Of a DNA stretch of 64,000 nt, positions 24,238 to 31,862 are shown one piece after another. Each line of letters starts with the position of its first letter. The first letter of the stretch is position 1. Origin of the DNA: an uncultured bacterium (lineage in GTDB: Bacteria; Actinomycetota; Coriobacteriia; Coriobacteriales; Coriobacteriaceae). The notes under the pieces were generated by a model that had not been told where the DNA came from, searched no databases, and saw nothing but the letters and a program-made list of their open reading frames with translations. Made by a program: the position numbers and the translations under genes. The stretch lies in assembly GCA_905215505.1 (NCBI GenBank), contig CAJMPU010000015.1, forward strand, positions 1 to 64,000. The letters are read 5' to 3'.

Positions 24238-25221
24238 TTAGTAGGAAAGCTTCCACATGTAGCGACGCATGGTCAGCGGGTGCTGACGGGCCTCGGCGAT
24301 CTGGTTGCCGTACTCGCGCATAACGGCGAGGTGCAGCAGCGGGTTGAAGTAGGTGACGACGCTCGCGGGCACGGCGTCAGCCAGGCCGTAGTCCTTGGAG
24401 TCGATCAGAGCGACCTTGGCGCCCATGCGCTCAAGGAAGGTGAGGGCGCGGGCGTCCATCGGACGGGTGGCGCCATCGGACATGAAGAAGACGTAGGGCT
24501 TACCCTCGGTGGAAACCTCGAACGGGCCGTGGAAGTACTCGCCGGTGTTGTAGGCGGCTGCGTCGATCCACTGCATCTCGGTGAACAGGAAGGCGGCGTG
24601 AGAATAAGCCATCTTCTCGGAGGCACCGGAAGCCATGAAGTAGATCATCTTGTCGTCCTTGAAGTCCTCGGCGAACTTCTTGGCGAGCTTCTTGCAGTGC
24701 TGAGCGGCGTTCTCGCAGAGATCGAAGACGTTGGTGAGGCCGGTGATCATGTCCTCGTAGTGGTCATAGCCCTCAGTCTGCTGAAGGATCTCGAGAGCAA
24801 GAGCGATGGCATAGCCGGGCTTCTCGCACTTGGCAGCGTAGTTGGCGTGGAAGCCGTGAACGATGACGTGGTCGGCATCGACGGTCAGAGCGGAGCCAGC
24901 CTTGTTGGTGAGGGAGACGACCGGGCAGTTGTGCTTCTTGGCGGTCTTGTTGGCCTCGACGGTCTCGGGCGTGGAGCCACCGAGGGAGCAGGTGATCACG
25001 AAGGTGTGCTCGTTGACCCAGGAAGGCGTGTCGTAGTTGAACTCGTTAGCGGTGAAGATCTGAACGTTCAGCTTGTCCGTGTTGTTGGCCAGGAAGTACT
25101 TGGCGGGGTAAAGGTCGGACATGGAGGCACCGCAGCCGACGAAGGCGACGCTGTGGATCTCGTGGTTGGACAGGACGTCAGCGACGATCTGCTTAGGGAG
25201 GTTAAGGTCGATCTCGTACAT
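24238..25221 (-). CDS. FrlB-type sugar-phosphate deglycase (SIS domain), paralog 2
   Basis: 327 residues, two SIS domains. Markers are VGCGASMSDLYPAKYF near the start, CSLGGSTPETVEA, the active-site region NTGEYFHGPFE and the C-terminus MRRYMWKLSY. It is the last gene of a minus-strand operon behind mannose-family PTS genes, the arrangement of the Salmonella glucoselysine/fructoselysine (gfr) locus, so the substrate is probably a PTS-phosphorylated Amadori compound. The start at 25221 is preferred because AAAGGA is 9 bp away; the ATG three codons earlier abuts that site. Two hairpins lie in the gap after EIID. Confidence 0.88.
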   Translation of the reverse strand: MYEIDLNLPKQIVADVLSNHEIHSVAFVGCGASMSDLYPAKYFLANNTDKLNVQIFTANEFNYDTPSWVNEHTFVITCSLGGSTPETVEANKTAKKHNCPVVSLTNKAGSALTVDADHVIVHGFHANYAAKCEKPGYAIALALEILQQTEGYDHYEDMITGLTNVFDLCENAAQHCKKLAKKFAEDFKDDKMIYFMASGASEKMAYSHAAFLFTEMQWIDAAAYNTGEYFHGPFEVSTEGKPYVFFMSDGATRPMDARALTFLERMGAKVALIDSKDYGLADAVPASVVTYFNPLLHLAVMREYGNQIAEARQHPLTMRRYMWKLSY

Positions 25222-25312
25222 CTGACACATTCCTTTCGATTATTGCGGCGCCACTTTGCCGGACGCACGCAGGGTTACCGTGATTTGGACCGAGTCGCCG
25301 GCCCGTTGAGGA

Positions 25313-25341
25313 TGTGACAAAGGAGCTGTCCCTTTGACACA
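25313..25341. repeat. REP-like hairpin (GGGACAG family) in operon gap
   Basis: TGTGACAAAGG / CCTTTGACACA with one mismatch around AGCTGT, between the EIID and deglycase genes. Confidence 0.6.
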
Positions 25342-25354
25342 TTTAGGGATGGAA

Positions 25355-25385
25355 GCCTGCCTGGGGTATGGGATGCCAGGCAGGC
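25355..25385. repeat. Strong hairpin between EIID and deglycase paralog 2
   Basis: Perfect 10-bp arms GCCTGCCTGG / CCAGGCAGGC, 35 bp after the EIID stop. No T-run follows on the minus strand, so it may act as an RNA-processing or stability barrier that sets different PTS and deglycase levels. Confidence 0.6.
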
Positions 25386-25419
25386 CCCCGGGGGAAAGCG
25401 GTTAGACGCTTGGTCGCGA

Positions 25420-26253
25420 CTAGGCCAGGATGCCGGCCGCGGAGAGGGCGATGCCGCCCACGATGGCGATCACGAGAAGCCAACCGGTGTTGACGTTCTT
25501 CTTGATGAGCCAGTACATAAGGCCGGTGAGGCCAAGGGAGATCATCTGAGGCATCATGCCGTCCAGGATGTCCTGGATAACGACGGTGCCCTCAGCGAAC
25601 TGCAGCGGGGTGGTGGCGCCGATCAGCGTAGCGATCATGCCGCCCACGGACATAAGACCCACGATGCCGCAGACATACATGAGCTTCTCCATGAGGTCGC
25701 CGCCCTGGAGCTTGCTCAGGTACTCGTGGCCACCCTGGTAGCCGATCTTGGCAGCGAACCACGTGATCAGCACGGAGGGCACAATGGAGATGAGCATGGC
25801 CAGGATCGGACCCATGATGGAGCCCTGCTGAGCCAGCTGAACGCCCAGGCCAAAGGCGATAACGCGGATGGTGCCCTGGAAGAAAGAGTCACCGATGCCG
25901 GAAAGCGGGCCCATGAGGGAGGTCTTGACCGCGTTAATCGAATCGGGATCGAAGTTCTCGGGATCCTTGGCGTACTCCTCCTCCATGGAGGCGGCGAGGC
26001 CTAGGACAAAAGCGCTCGTCTGCGGGGTGCAGTTGTAGAACGCCATGTGACGGTGGTAAGCCTCTTTCTTAGCAGCGAGCTGCTTGGGGTCGGACTCGTC
26101 CGGATAGAGGCGATCGAGCGTGGGGACCATGCCGTAGAGGAAGCCCATGTTCATCTGACGCTCGTAGTTCCAAGAGGCCTGGATGGCCCAGGAGCGCCAG
26201 AAGAACTGGCTGACCTTCTTGTTCAGGGACACGTCCTTGGTTGCGGTTGCCAT
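25420..26253 (-). CDS. PTS mannose-family IID component
   Basis: 277 residues. Membrane subunit that with IIC forms the sugar channel of mannose-type PTS permeases. The cytoplasmic N-terminal part (FWRSWAIQASWNYERQMNMGF, then CTPQTSAFVLGLAASMEEE and LMGPLSGIGDSFFQGT) is diagnostic, with hydrophobic helices at the C-terminal half. The ATG at 26253 follows AAGGAGGAAC; the frame is open further upstream inside IIC. It is 13 bp from the IIC stop. Sugar specificity cannot be read from sequence; context suggests Amadori compounds. Confidence 0.93.
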   Translation of the reverse strand: MATATKDVSLNKKVSQFFWRSWAIQASWNYERQMNMGFLYGMVPTLDRLYPDESDPKQLAAKKEAYHRHMAFYNCTPQTSAFVLGLAASMEEEYAKDPENFDPDSINAVKTSLMGPLSGIGDSFFQGTIRVIAFGLGVQLAQQGSIMGPILAMLISIVPSVLITWFAAKIGYQGGHEYLSKLQGGDLMEKLMYVCGIVGLMSVGGMIATLIGATTPLQFAEGTVVIQDILDGMMPQMISLGLTGLMYWLIKKNVNTGWLLVIAIVGGIALSAAGILA

Positions 26254-26266
26254 AGTGTGTTCCTCC

Positions 26267-27061
26267 TTAGTCTTCGTCGTCTTCGAGCGGATCGTAGTCG
26301 GAATCGACACCGGCGGCTGCATGGGAACCGTTGAACTTGAAGCCCATGAAGACGACAGCCAGGCACACACCGATCAGAGCGACCGCGATGACGGACAGGT
26401 TGAGGTAAGCGGCGAGCAGGAAACCGATGAACAGGAACGGAGTCATACCCTTCTTGATCATCATGGTGAGCAGCAGGGCCAAGCCGTAGGCGGTCATGAT
26501 CTTGGTCGAAACGTTCAGACCAGTGGACAGCCACTCGGGAACCATGTTGACGATGGCCTGGACCAGGTCGGTACCGACAAAGACGGCCAGGAAGATCGGC
26601 AGGAAGTACATGACGGCGTACAGACCGGAGCCAGCGCAGATGTGCATACGGTAGGCGGTCTTGAACTTTCCGTTATCGATCGCGCTATCTGCCACATGGG
26701 TGAGGGCGGCGATGATGGAACGGAACACGATGCCGAGGAGCTGACCCAGGACGGCGACCGGGATGGCGATCGTCATGGCGGTCTCGGCGGAAGCATCGGT
26801 CAGGCACGCGAAGGCAGCGGCCACGATGCCGCCCAGGACCATATCGGGCGGAACGGCGGCACCGACCTGCACCAGGCCCATGGACACGAGTTCGACGGCG
26901 GCACCGACGGCAAGGCCGGTGGGCACATCGCCCAGCAGCAGACCGACGAGCGTAGCGCCAACGAGGGGCTGCTCGAAGTTAAGACGACCGAGCAGGCGGG
27001 AGTCCCACATGCAGAACACGCCGACGAGGCCGACGAGCACCGCACTGATGAACGTATTCAT
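26267..27061 (-). CDS. PTS mannose/sorbose-family IIC component
   Basis: 264 residues, almost entirely hydrophobic, with the IIC hallmarks RLNFEQPLVGATLVGLLLGD and GAAVELVSMGLVQVGAAVPPD near the N-terminus and a short acidic C-tail (DPLEDDED). It pairs with IID to carry the sugar across the membrane while IIAB phosphorylates it. AAAGGAGAAGG precedes the ATG. Second gene of the operon, 36 bp after IIAB. Confidence 0.94.
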   Translation of the reverse strand: MNTFISAVLVGLVGVFCMWDSRLLGRLNFEQPLVGATLVGLLLGDVPTGLAVGAAVELVSMGLVQVGAAVPPDMVLGGIVAAAFACLTDASAETAMTIAIPVAVLGQLLGIVFRSIIAALTHVADSAIDNGKFKTAYRMHICAGSGLYAVMYFLPIFLAVFVGTDLVQAIVNMVPEWLSTGLNVSTKIMTAYGLALLLTMMIKKGMTPFLFIGFLLAAYLNLSVIAVALIGVCLAVVFMGFKFNGSHAAAGVDSDYDPLEDDED

Positions 27062-27097
27062 ACCCTTCTCCTTTCAGTCAGGCAAATGCCTGGTTGA

Positions 27098-28021
27098 TTA
27101 CAGCTTGGCGTCGATGTCGACGCTCTGATACGTGGGGGTCTGCTGGACGTAGAGCTTGATGCCCATGTCGAGCAGCTGGTTGACGTCGGCCTTCTGGGTG
27201 GCGTCGAAGAAGACGGAGCTGTCCTTGCCGCCGACCTGATCGGCACCGTCGTGGTTGGCGGTGGCGCCCAGGTTGATGGCGTCGAGCTTGTAGCCCTGAC
27301 AGAACTGCAGCATCTCGGCCGTGTTGCCAAAGACGAACATGACGCGCTCACCGAGGGTGTTAAGCTTGTCCATCTTGGCGAGGGCACGCTCGACGGTGAA
27401 GACGTTCAGGCGCACGCCCTGGGGCTTGGCCAGCTTAAGAGCGCCCTTCTTGATGTCATCGTTGGCGGCAGCGTTGTCGACGACGATGATGCGCTCGGCC
27501 TGAACCTTGGTGGTCCAGGTAAAGACGACCTGACCGTGCAGCAGACGGTAGTCAAGACGTGCGAGGACGATCTTGGCGGGACCGGAGCTGTGACGGGGCG
27601 CCTTAGCCTTCTTGGCGGGAGCCGCGGCAGCCTCGACCGGTGCGTTGGGGTTGGTCAGACCGGTGCGGGCCTCGTTGATGAGGGCCGCGAGCTCGGCACC
27701 CTTGACGGGGGCGGGGCTCATAGCGAGCGTCAGTGCCAGCGGAATGTTGAAACCGCTGATCACCGTGAATGCCGCACCGTTGCGGGAAAGCTCGACCATG
27801 CTGTTGTTGACCGAGCTGCCGAGCATATCGGTCAGCACATAGACGGTGTCGTCCGCGTTGAACGTGGCGATCATGGCGTCCACCTTGTTGGTGATGGGCT
27901 CCTTGTCGTCACGAGCAAGCGACACGACGTGGACGTTCGACACGTCGCCGAGAACCATCTCGAGCGTGTCTTTGGCGCCTGCGGCCAGGCCGCCATGAGA
28001 TGCGAGAATGATCTGATTCAT
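27098..28021 (-). CDS. PTS mannose-family fused IIAB component
   Basis: 307 residues. IIA domain at 1-125 with phospho-His9 (ILASHGGLA), an Ala/Lys/Pro-rich linker at about 125-148, and IIB domain at 149-307 with phospho-His162 (RLDYRLLHGQV). It relays phosphate from HPr to the incoming sugar in the cytoplasm. First gene of the operon, with a very strong AAAGGAGGAGG site. The operator-like word at 28050 lies in its leader. Neighbours suggest that the sugar is an Amadori product such as fructose- or glucose-lysine; this is inference from synteny with gfr loci. Confidence 0.94.
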   Translation of the reverse strand: MNQIILASHGGLAAGAKDTLEMVLGDVSNVHVVSLARDDKEPITNKVDAMIATFNADDTVYVLTDMLGSSVNNSMVELSRNGAAFTVISGFNIPLALTLAMSPAPVKGAELAALINEARTGLTNPNAPVEAAAAPAKKAKAPRHSSGPAKIVLARLDYRLLHGQVVFTWTTKVQAERIIVVDNAAANDDIKKGALKLAKPQGVRLNVFTVERALAKMDKLNTLGERVMFVFGNTAEMLQFCQGYKLDAINLGATANHDGADQVGGKDSSVFFDATQKADVNQLLDMGIKLYVQQTPTYQSVDIDAKL

Positions 28022-28049
28022 CTTGCCTCCTCCTTTTCGTTATGGTCAT

Positions 28050-28067
28050 TATAACGTCTTATACGTT
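28050..28067. promoter_or_regulatory. Putative GntR2 operator before the PTS operon
   Basis: TATAACGTCTTATACGTT contains the palindrome AACGT-N5-ACGTT, overlaps a TATAAT sequence on the minus strand and shares TATAACGTCTT with the gntR2 upstream region. It lies about 30 bp before the IIAB start. Confidence 0.55.
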
Positions 28068-28204
28068 GCGGATATTGCTAATTAGTATAAAGACCGTTCG
28101 CGGGTGAAAATCGACCGTTGACGGGTTTAACGTACTTGAAACGTTGGGGCTGGGCAGGCCGGCACTGGCGGGATAACCCCAAGTCGGACCCTGTGCGCAA
28201 TCCC

Positions 28205-29287
28205 CTATCGCACGAAGTACCAGGGGCTTTCCTGCACGGTGGGCTCCAGCGCGATGCCGGTGCGCTCGCGGAAGAGATCCATGTCCTGCGATTTCTCCGT
28301 CCACCACGCGTTGGGCTTAAAGGTCATGCTCTCAACGACATGACCGACAAACACACTGTTGCGCAGCTTGGAAAAGTCGGTGTTCATAATCACGATGGAC
28401 GCGAGCACCAAAACGATGCCCAGAACTTTGATCGCGCCGGCGGGCTCGGCGTAGACACCAATGCCCAGCAGTACGGTGACGACTGTCTCGAATGACATTA
28501 CGACGGGAACTTTCGACGTCTCGAGCCCCATGGACAGACCCTGCATATATAAGACATAGGCCACGGCTGTGGGGATGAGTCCAAAGCCAAGGAACAGCAG
28601 CAGCAGCTGTGGCGACATTGCCGCGGCGACATCTGGCCACGGAGCCGCGATAGCCGCCATAACCGCACCGCCAAAAACAAGGCCCCAAAACGTGACAGCC
28701 AGCGGGTGGACCGTCTTGGTTGCGATCCGGCTAAACACCGCGAGCGACGCGCCACAAAAGCCCGCAATCACGCCCGACGTGACGCCCCAAACCGAAAAAT
28801 GAAAACCGGAAAGGTCGCCATCGGTCACTGCAAGTACACAGCCACCGATGTTAAAAGCGATGGCAACGAGCTTGTTGGGAGTCACATCCTCGCGATAAAG
28901 TACGCGGCCGAGCATGACGCCAAACACCGGCGAGGTGTAGAGCAGCACCGAGGCCGTGGACATGCCCACCTCGCCCATGCACTCGTAATAAAGCGTGTTA
29001 GCGGTGGCGAGGCCGATAATGCCAAGAAGCGCACAAGGAACAAGCTCTTTAGGACTTGCCTTGAACAGTGCCAGGGGACCCGATGCCTTTCCCTCACGAG
29101 CACCTCCCTGGCAACCCATGAATGCCAAGACCGGAGCCATTAAGACGGCACCCGACAACAGGCGAAAGGCCGCCATGCTCTGAGACGTAACGCCCATGGC
29201 CGAGATGCCGTTTACAAAGATTCCGATGCTGCCCCACATAAGCGCGGCGATCAGCACCAGCACATAGCCCAGATTGCTCCTCTTCAA
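28205..29287 (-). CDS. EamA/DMT family transporter 2
   Basis: About 360 residues. Ten membrane helices in two EamA repeats (GYVLVLIAALMWGSIGIFVN; later ALMW-type repeat and GIGVYAEPAGAIKVLGIVLVL), then a ~45-residue hydrophilic tail. A TTG at 29287 is the probable start because GAGGAGG lies 5-6 bp before it; the ATG 12 codons upstream (29323) has no ribosome site and abuts an operator-like sequence. Its place beside the PTS operon and a GntR2-like site suggest export or uptake of an island-related metabolite, perhaps the released amino acid. Confidence 0.85.
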   Translation of the reverse strand: MKRSNLGYVLVLIAALMWGSIGIFVNGISAMGVTSQSMAAFRLLSGAVLMAPVLAFMGCQGGAREGKASGPLALFKASPKELVPCALLGIIGLATANTLYYECMGEVGMSTASVLLYTSPVFGVMLGRVLYREDVTPNKLVAIAFNIGGCVLAVTDGDLSGFHFSVWGVTSGVIAGFCGASLAVFSRIATKTVHPLAVTFWGLVFGGAVMAAIAAPWPDVAAAMSPQLLLLFLGFGLIPTAVAYVLYMQGLSMGLETSKVPVVMSFETVVTVLLGIGVYAEPAGAIKVLGIVLVLASIVIMNTDFSKLRNSVFVGHVVESMTFKPNAWWTEKSQDMDLFRERTGIALEPTVQESPWYFVR

Positions 29288-29326
29288 CGCAGCCTCCTCG
29301 GTATTGTTTCCAATATGTTTCATACT

Positions 29327-29343
29327 ACGTTATAGTCGTTATA
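29327..29343. promoter_or_regulatory. Putative GntR2-type operator before EamA 2
   Basis: ACGTTATAGTCGTTATA, on the minus strand TATAACGACTATAACGT, is a near direct repeat of TATAACG and overlaps a likely -10. It resembles the sites at 22022 and 28050 but is not identical. Confidence 0.4.
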
Positions 29344-29405
29344 TACATTTTTCAAGACACAAATCGGCGAACGGGAAATCTCTTGAAACAAGGAGTGTCG
29401 CAGGT

Positions 29406-29436
29406 GCCGGCAGAAAGGGAACGTCCCCAAGTGCCG
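29406..29436. repeat. 31-bp dispersed repeat (GGAACGTCCCC), copy 1
   Basis: GCCGGCAGAAAGGGAACGTC... recurs at 60136-60166 with two differences. Non-coding. Confidence 0.6.
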
Positions 29437-29443
29437 CTCTAGC

Positions 29444-29510
29444 AGTTGCGGTGAAATAGTTCTCAAACAGAGGCTTCACGCTCCCAAACAGGAACTATTC
29501 CACCGCAACT
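29444..29510. repeat. 67-bp inverted-repeat element
   Basis: 19-bp arms AGTTGCGGTGAAATAGTTC and its complement (one mismatch) around a 29-bp loop, 37 bp downstream of deglycase paralog 3. There is no T-run. The remaining sequence from 29344 to 29546 shows no gene. Confidence 0.65.
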
Positions 29511-29546
29511 CATGAGGGGTATTGGGCTGTTAGGCCGCTCTATCCC

Positions 29547-30539
29547 TTAGTAATCCAGCTTCCACATGTAACGGCGCGTCATGTAATCCTTGTGGGTGAC
29601 GGCGGAGAGCGCACGCATGTAGACGTTGTTGAGGATCGGGGCAAAGATCAGGTGGTTGAAGTATTCGCTCACGCTGTCCTTGATGTCGTTGAGGCCAAGC
29701 TCCTTGGCGTCGAGCTGATAGACGCGATCGCCACCGTACTGGTTGACGAAACGGATGCCGCGCTCGTCGTTGCAGCGGCTGCGGCCGACGCTGATGAGCT
29801 GGAACAGCGAGGTGCGCTTGTCCAGGATCTCGAAGGGGCCGTGGAAGAAGTCGCAGGTGTTGATGGTGCAGGAGTCGATCTGCAGCATCTCCTGCACGTT
29901 GCAGATGCTAAAGACGTAGGCGGCACCAAAGAGCGGGCCCTGAGCCATAACGTTGATGCAGGGCTTGTCGGCGTTCTGCTCGGCCCACTTGGCTGCGAGC
30001 GGACGGGTGTACTCGACGGCCTTGCGATAGATGGGATCGACCAGGTCGAAGGCGGCCATAGCGGTCTCGTACTCGGCATAGCCCTCGATCTGCTGCGTGA
30101 GCTCCATGGCGATCATGGTCACGACGGCGGAGTTGGTGCGGCCCATGCAGGACTCGTCGATGGCAAGGCTGTCGTACTGGATCTTGTAGTCGCAGACTTC
30201 GGTGAGGCCAGACTCGTCAACATAGATGGCGATGGTGCTGGCGCCGTGGTCCTTGGCGACCTGGGCGGCGACGATGGTCTCCTTGGTGCCGCGCATGGAC
30301 ACGACGACGGCCAGGGTGTTCTCGTTGACGTAGGCCGGGGTGGCGTGCACGAACTCGTTGCTGGTGTAGCTGGAGCTCACGACCTGCGTGGCCTCGTGCT
30401 CCATAAAGTACTGGGCAGGATAGTTGCCGCCGTTGGATCCGCCGGCGCCAATCCACACGACGCGCTTGATGCCGCCCTTGTCTGCCTTGTCAGCCAAAAC
30501 CTGAGAGACGACGTCCTTAACCTGTTCCTGAGTAGTCAT
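29547..30539 (-). CDS. FrlB-type sugar-phosphate deglycase (SIS domain), paralog 3
   Basis: 330 residues, closest in length and ending to paralog 2 (MTRRYMWKLDY). The SIS phosphate loop GAGGSNGGNYPAQYF and VSMRGTKETIVA are present. Where paralogs 1 and 2 have GEYFHGPFE, this one has CDFFHGPFE, so the conserved Glu is Asp; in the related GlmS isomerase this Glu (GELKHGP) is a catalytic base. Altered substrate or activity is possible. It is divergent from gntR3 and both upstream regions share a 16-bp operator word, so they form a self-contained module. Confidence 0.84.
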   Translation of the reverse strand: MTTQEQVKDVVSQVLADKADKGGIKRVVWIGAGGSNGGNYPAQYFMEHEATQVVSSSYTSNEFVHATPAYVNENTLAVVVSMRGTKETIVAAQVAKDHGASTIAIYVDESGLTEVCDYKIQYDSLAIDESCMGRTNSAVVTMIAMELTQQIEGYAEYETAMAAFDLVDPIYRKAVEYTRPLAAKWAEQNADKPCINVMAQGPLFGAAYVFSICNVQEMLQIDSCTINTCDFFHGPFEILDKRTSLFQLISVGRSRCNDERGIRFVNQYGGDRVYQLDAKELGLNDIKDSVSEYFNHLIFAPILNNVYMRALSAVTHKDYMTRRYMWKLDY

Positions 30540-30579
30540 CGTGCATCAGCCTTTCTTCTCGTTTGATGCTCTTGATGGC

Positions 30580-30595
30580 ATACAAGTTACATACA
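30580..30595. promoter_or_regulatory. Putative GntR3 operator before deglycase paralog 3
   Basis: ATACAAGTTACATACA, a direct repeat of ATACA with 11-bp period, 41 bp before the start codon. It differs from 30719-30734 at two positions. Confidence 0.65.
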
Positions 30596-30718
30596 TGTTT
30601 TGGTTATGTCGACTAGTTGTATGCTATATTTGTCTTAGATATTTTGCTGGTAAAGTTTTCGGCAATCCATTATCAGCGGTTTTGTTGTCATGTTGGATAC
30701 ATGCTTGGTTCAGTAAGC

Positions 30719-30734
30719 ATACAGGTTAGATACA
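30719..30734. promoter_or_regulatory. Putative GntR3 operator and promoter at gntR3
   Basis: ATACAGGTTAGATACA lies 10 bp before the gntR3 ATG and overlaps a possible TTGGTT-16-TAGATA promoter (30706-30733). Initiation there would give a very short or leaderless mRNA, fitting the absence of a ribosome site, and binding would shut the promoter. Confidence 0.55.
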
Positions 30735-30744
30735 GATTGTTCGC

Positions 30745-31467
30745 ATGAGCACTTCGTCGAAAAAGAACTTGGCCCAATACGAGCGTCTGGCGGGTACGCT
30801 GCGTGACCGCATCGCCGCCGGCATCTACGCACGCGGAGACAAGCTGCCGTCCGAGATGGAACTCATGGACGAATCGGGGCTTTCGCGCAGCACCGTGCGC
30901 CACGCGCTTAAGGTGTTAGTTGACGAGGGCCTGATTCGTACCGAGCGCGGGCGCGGCGCCTTTGTGGCCGAAACGCCAGCGCTCCACGAGAACAACCTGG
31001 TGTTTTCGAGCTACACGGCACAGGTCCAGGGCCAGGGCATGAAGCCCACCACGCGCACGGTGGACTCGGGCTTTGCCAAGGCAACGGGCAACGTGGCCAA
31101 GTTCTTCGATGCCGCCGTGGGCAGCAAGCTCGTCAAACTTGTCCGCCTGCGTTATCTGGACGATGCGCCACTGTGCCTGGAAACCACCTATCTACCGCCG
31201 AGCTTTGAGGCACTCATCGATCGCGATATCAACGGTTCGCTCTACGCCACGCTGCGCCAAGAATTCCATCGCGCGCCGGCACAGGGACATAAGACCTTTG
31301 AGGTGTGCTATGCCTCACAAAACGAGGCGTTTTTGCTCAACGTTGAGCGTGGGCAGGCGTTGATCTTGATCACCGACTACGTCTACGACACCGACGGCCG
31401 CCCGCTCCATGTCTCCAAGCGTATCCAACGCACCGACCGCGCCAAATACACCGAGCCCATCGGCTAG
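30745..31467 (+). CDS. GntR/HutC family regulator with UTRA domain (GntR3)
   Basis: 240 residues: winged helix at about 10-75 (RLAGTLRDRIAAGIYARGDKLPSEMEL ... STVRHALKVLVDEGLI), then a UTRA domain with the usual RTERGRGAFV linker and C-terminal YVYDTDGRPLHVSKR. No ribosome site is visible, consistent with leaderless translation. It is divergent from deglycase paralog 3 and both promoters carry ATACARGTTASATACA, so local autoregulation plus control of the deglycase is the simplest model. Confidence 0.9.
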   Translation: MSTSSKKNLAQYERLAGTLRDRIAAGIYARGDKLPSEMELMDESGLSRSTVRHALKVLVDEGLIRTERGRGAFVAETPALHENNLVFSSYTAQVQGQGMKPTTRTVDSGFAKATGNVAKFFDAAVGSKLVKLVRLRYLDDAPLCLETTYLPPSFEALIDRDINGSLYATLRQEFHRAPAQGHKTFEVCYASQNEAFLLNVERGQALILITDYVYDTDGRPLHVSKRIQRTDRAKYTEPIG

Positions 31468-31618
31468 CGCACCAAACGAGGCAAAATGTACCTAATAAAC
31501 GTTTTACCTGCGGTTTTTATTAAATCTCAAGCCAGCATGGCGCAAGTGCCGGCATCGCCTGGCAATACGCGCCGTCCAAGCTCAACTGTTCCTGCTCAGA
31601 ATATCCAGCACCGTAAAC

Positions 31619-31741
31619 CTAAGTGAGTAGACTTTTCGCGACCTGCCGAGCACACCCAAAACAGCCGCCTCCGTGACCTGCGGTTTTACTAAAACAGATA
31701 CGCTTTGTGCTCGCTTTGCGCCAAAAAGTCTACTCACTTAG
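31619..31741. mobile_element. MITE-like hairpin element, copy 2 (123 bp)
   Basis: Same terminal repeats (CTAAGTGAGTAGACTTTT / AAAAGTCTACTCACTTAG) and inner hairpin as 23229-23352. The ~150 bp between gntR3 and this element, and the 90 bp after it, contain no gene. The right flank again has a CGCAAGAAG word on the minus strand. Confidence 0.75.
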
Positions 31742-31831
31742 CTCGCAAGGCGTCCCGAAGGGACGATTCAGGTCAAAATAGCGTACGAACGCTGCACTTC
31801 TTGCGGCGATTTGATACCGCAAGACAGCCAA

Positions 31832-31862
31832 AAACCTGTCCCTATATGGTAGGTTTGAAACC
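31832..31862. repeat. CTGTCCC-family repeat overlapping a gene end
   Basis: AAACCTGTCCCTATATGGTAGGT is a partial copy of the 12546/24092 repeat. The GNAT stop codon lies inside it, so the element supplies the last few codons of that gene. Confidence 0.55.
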
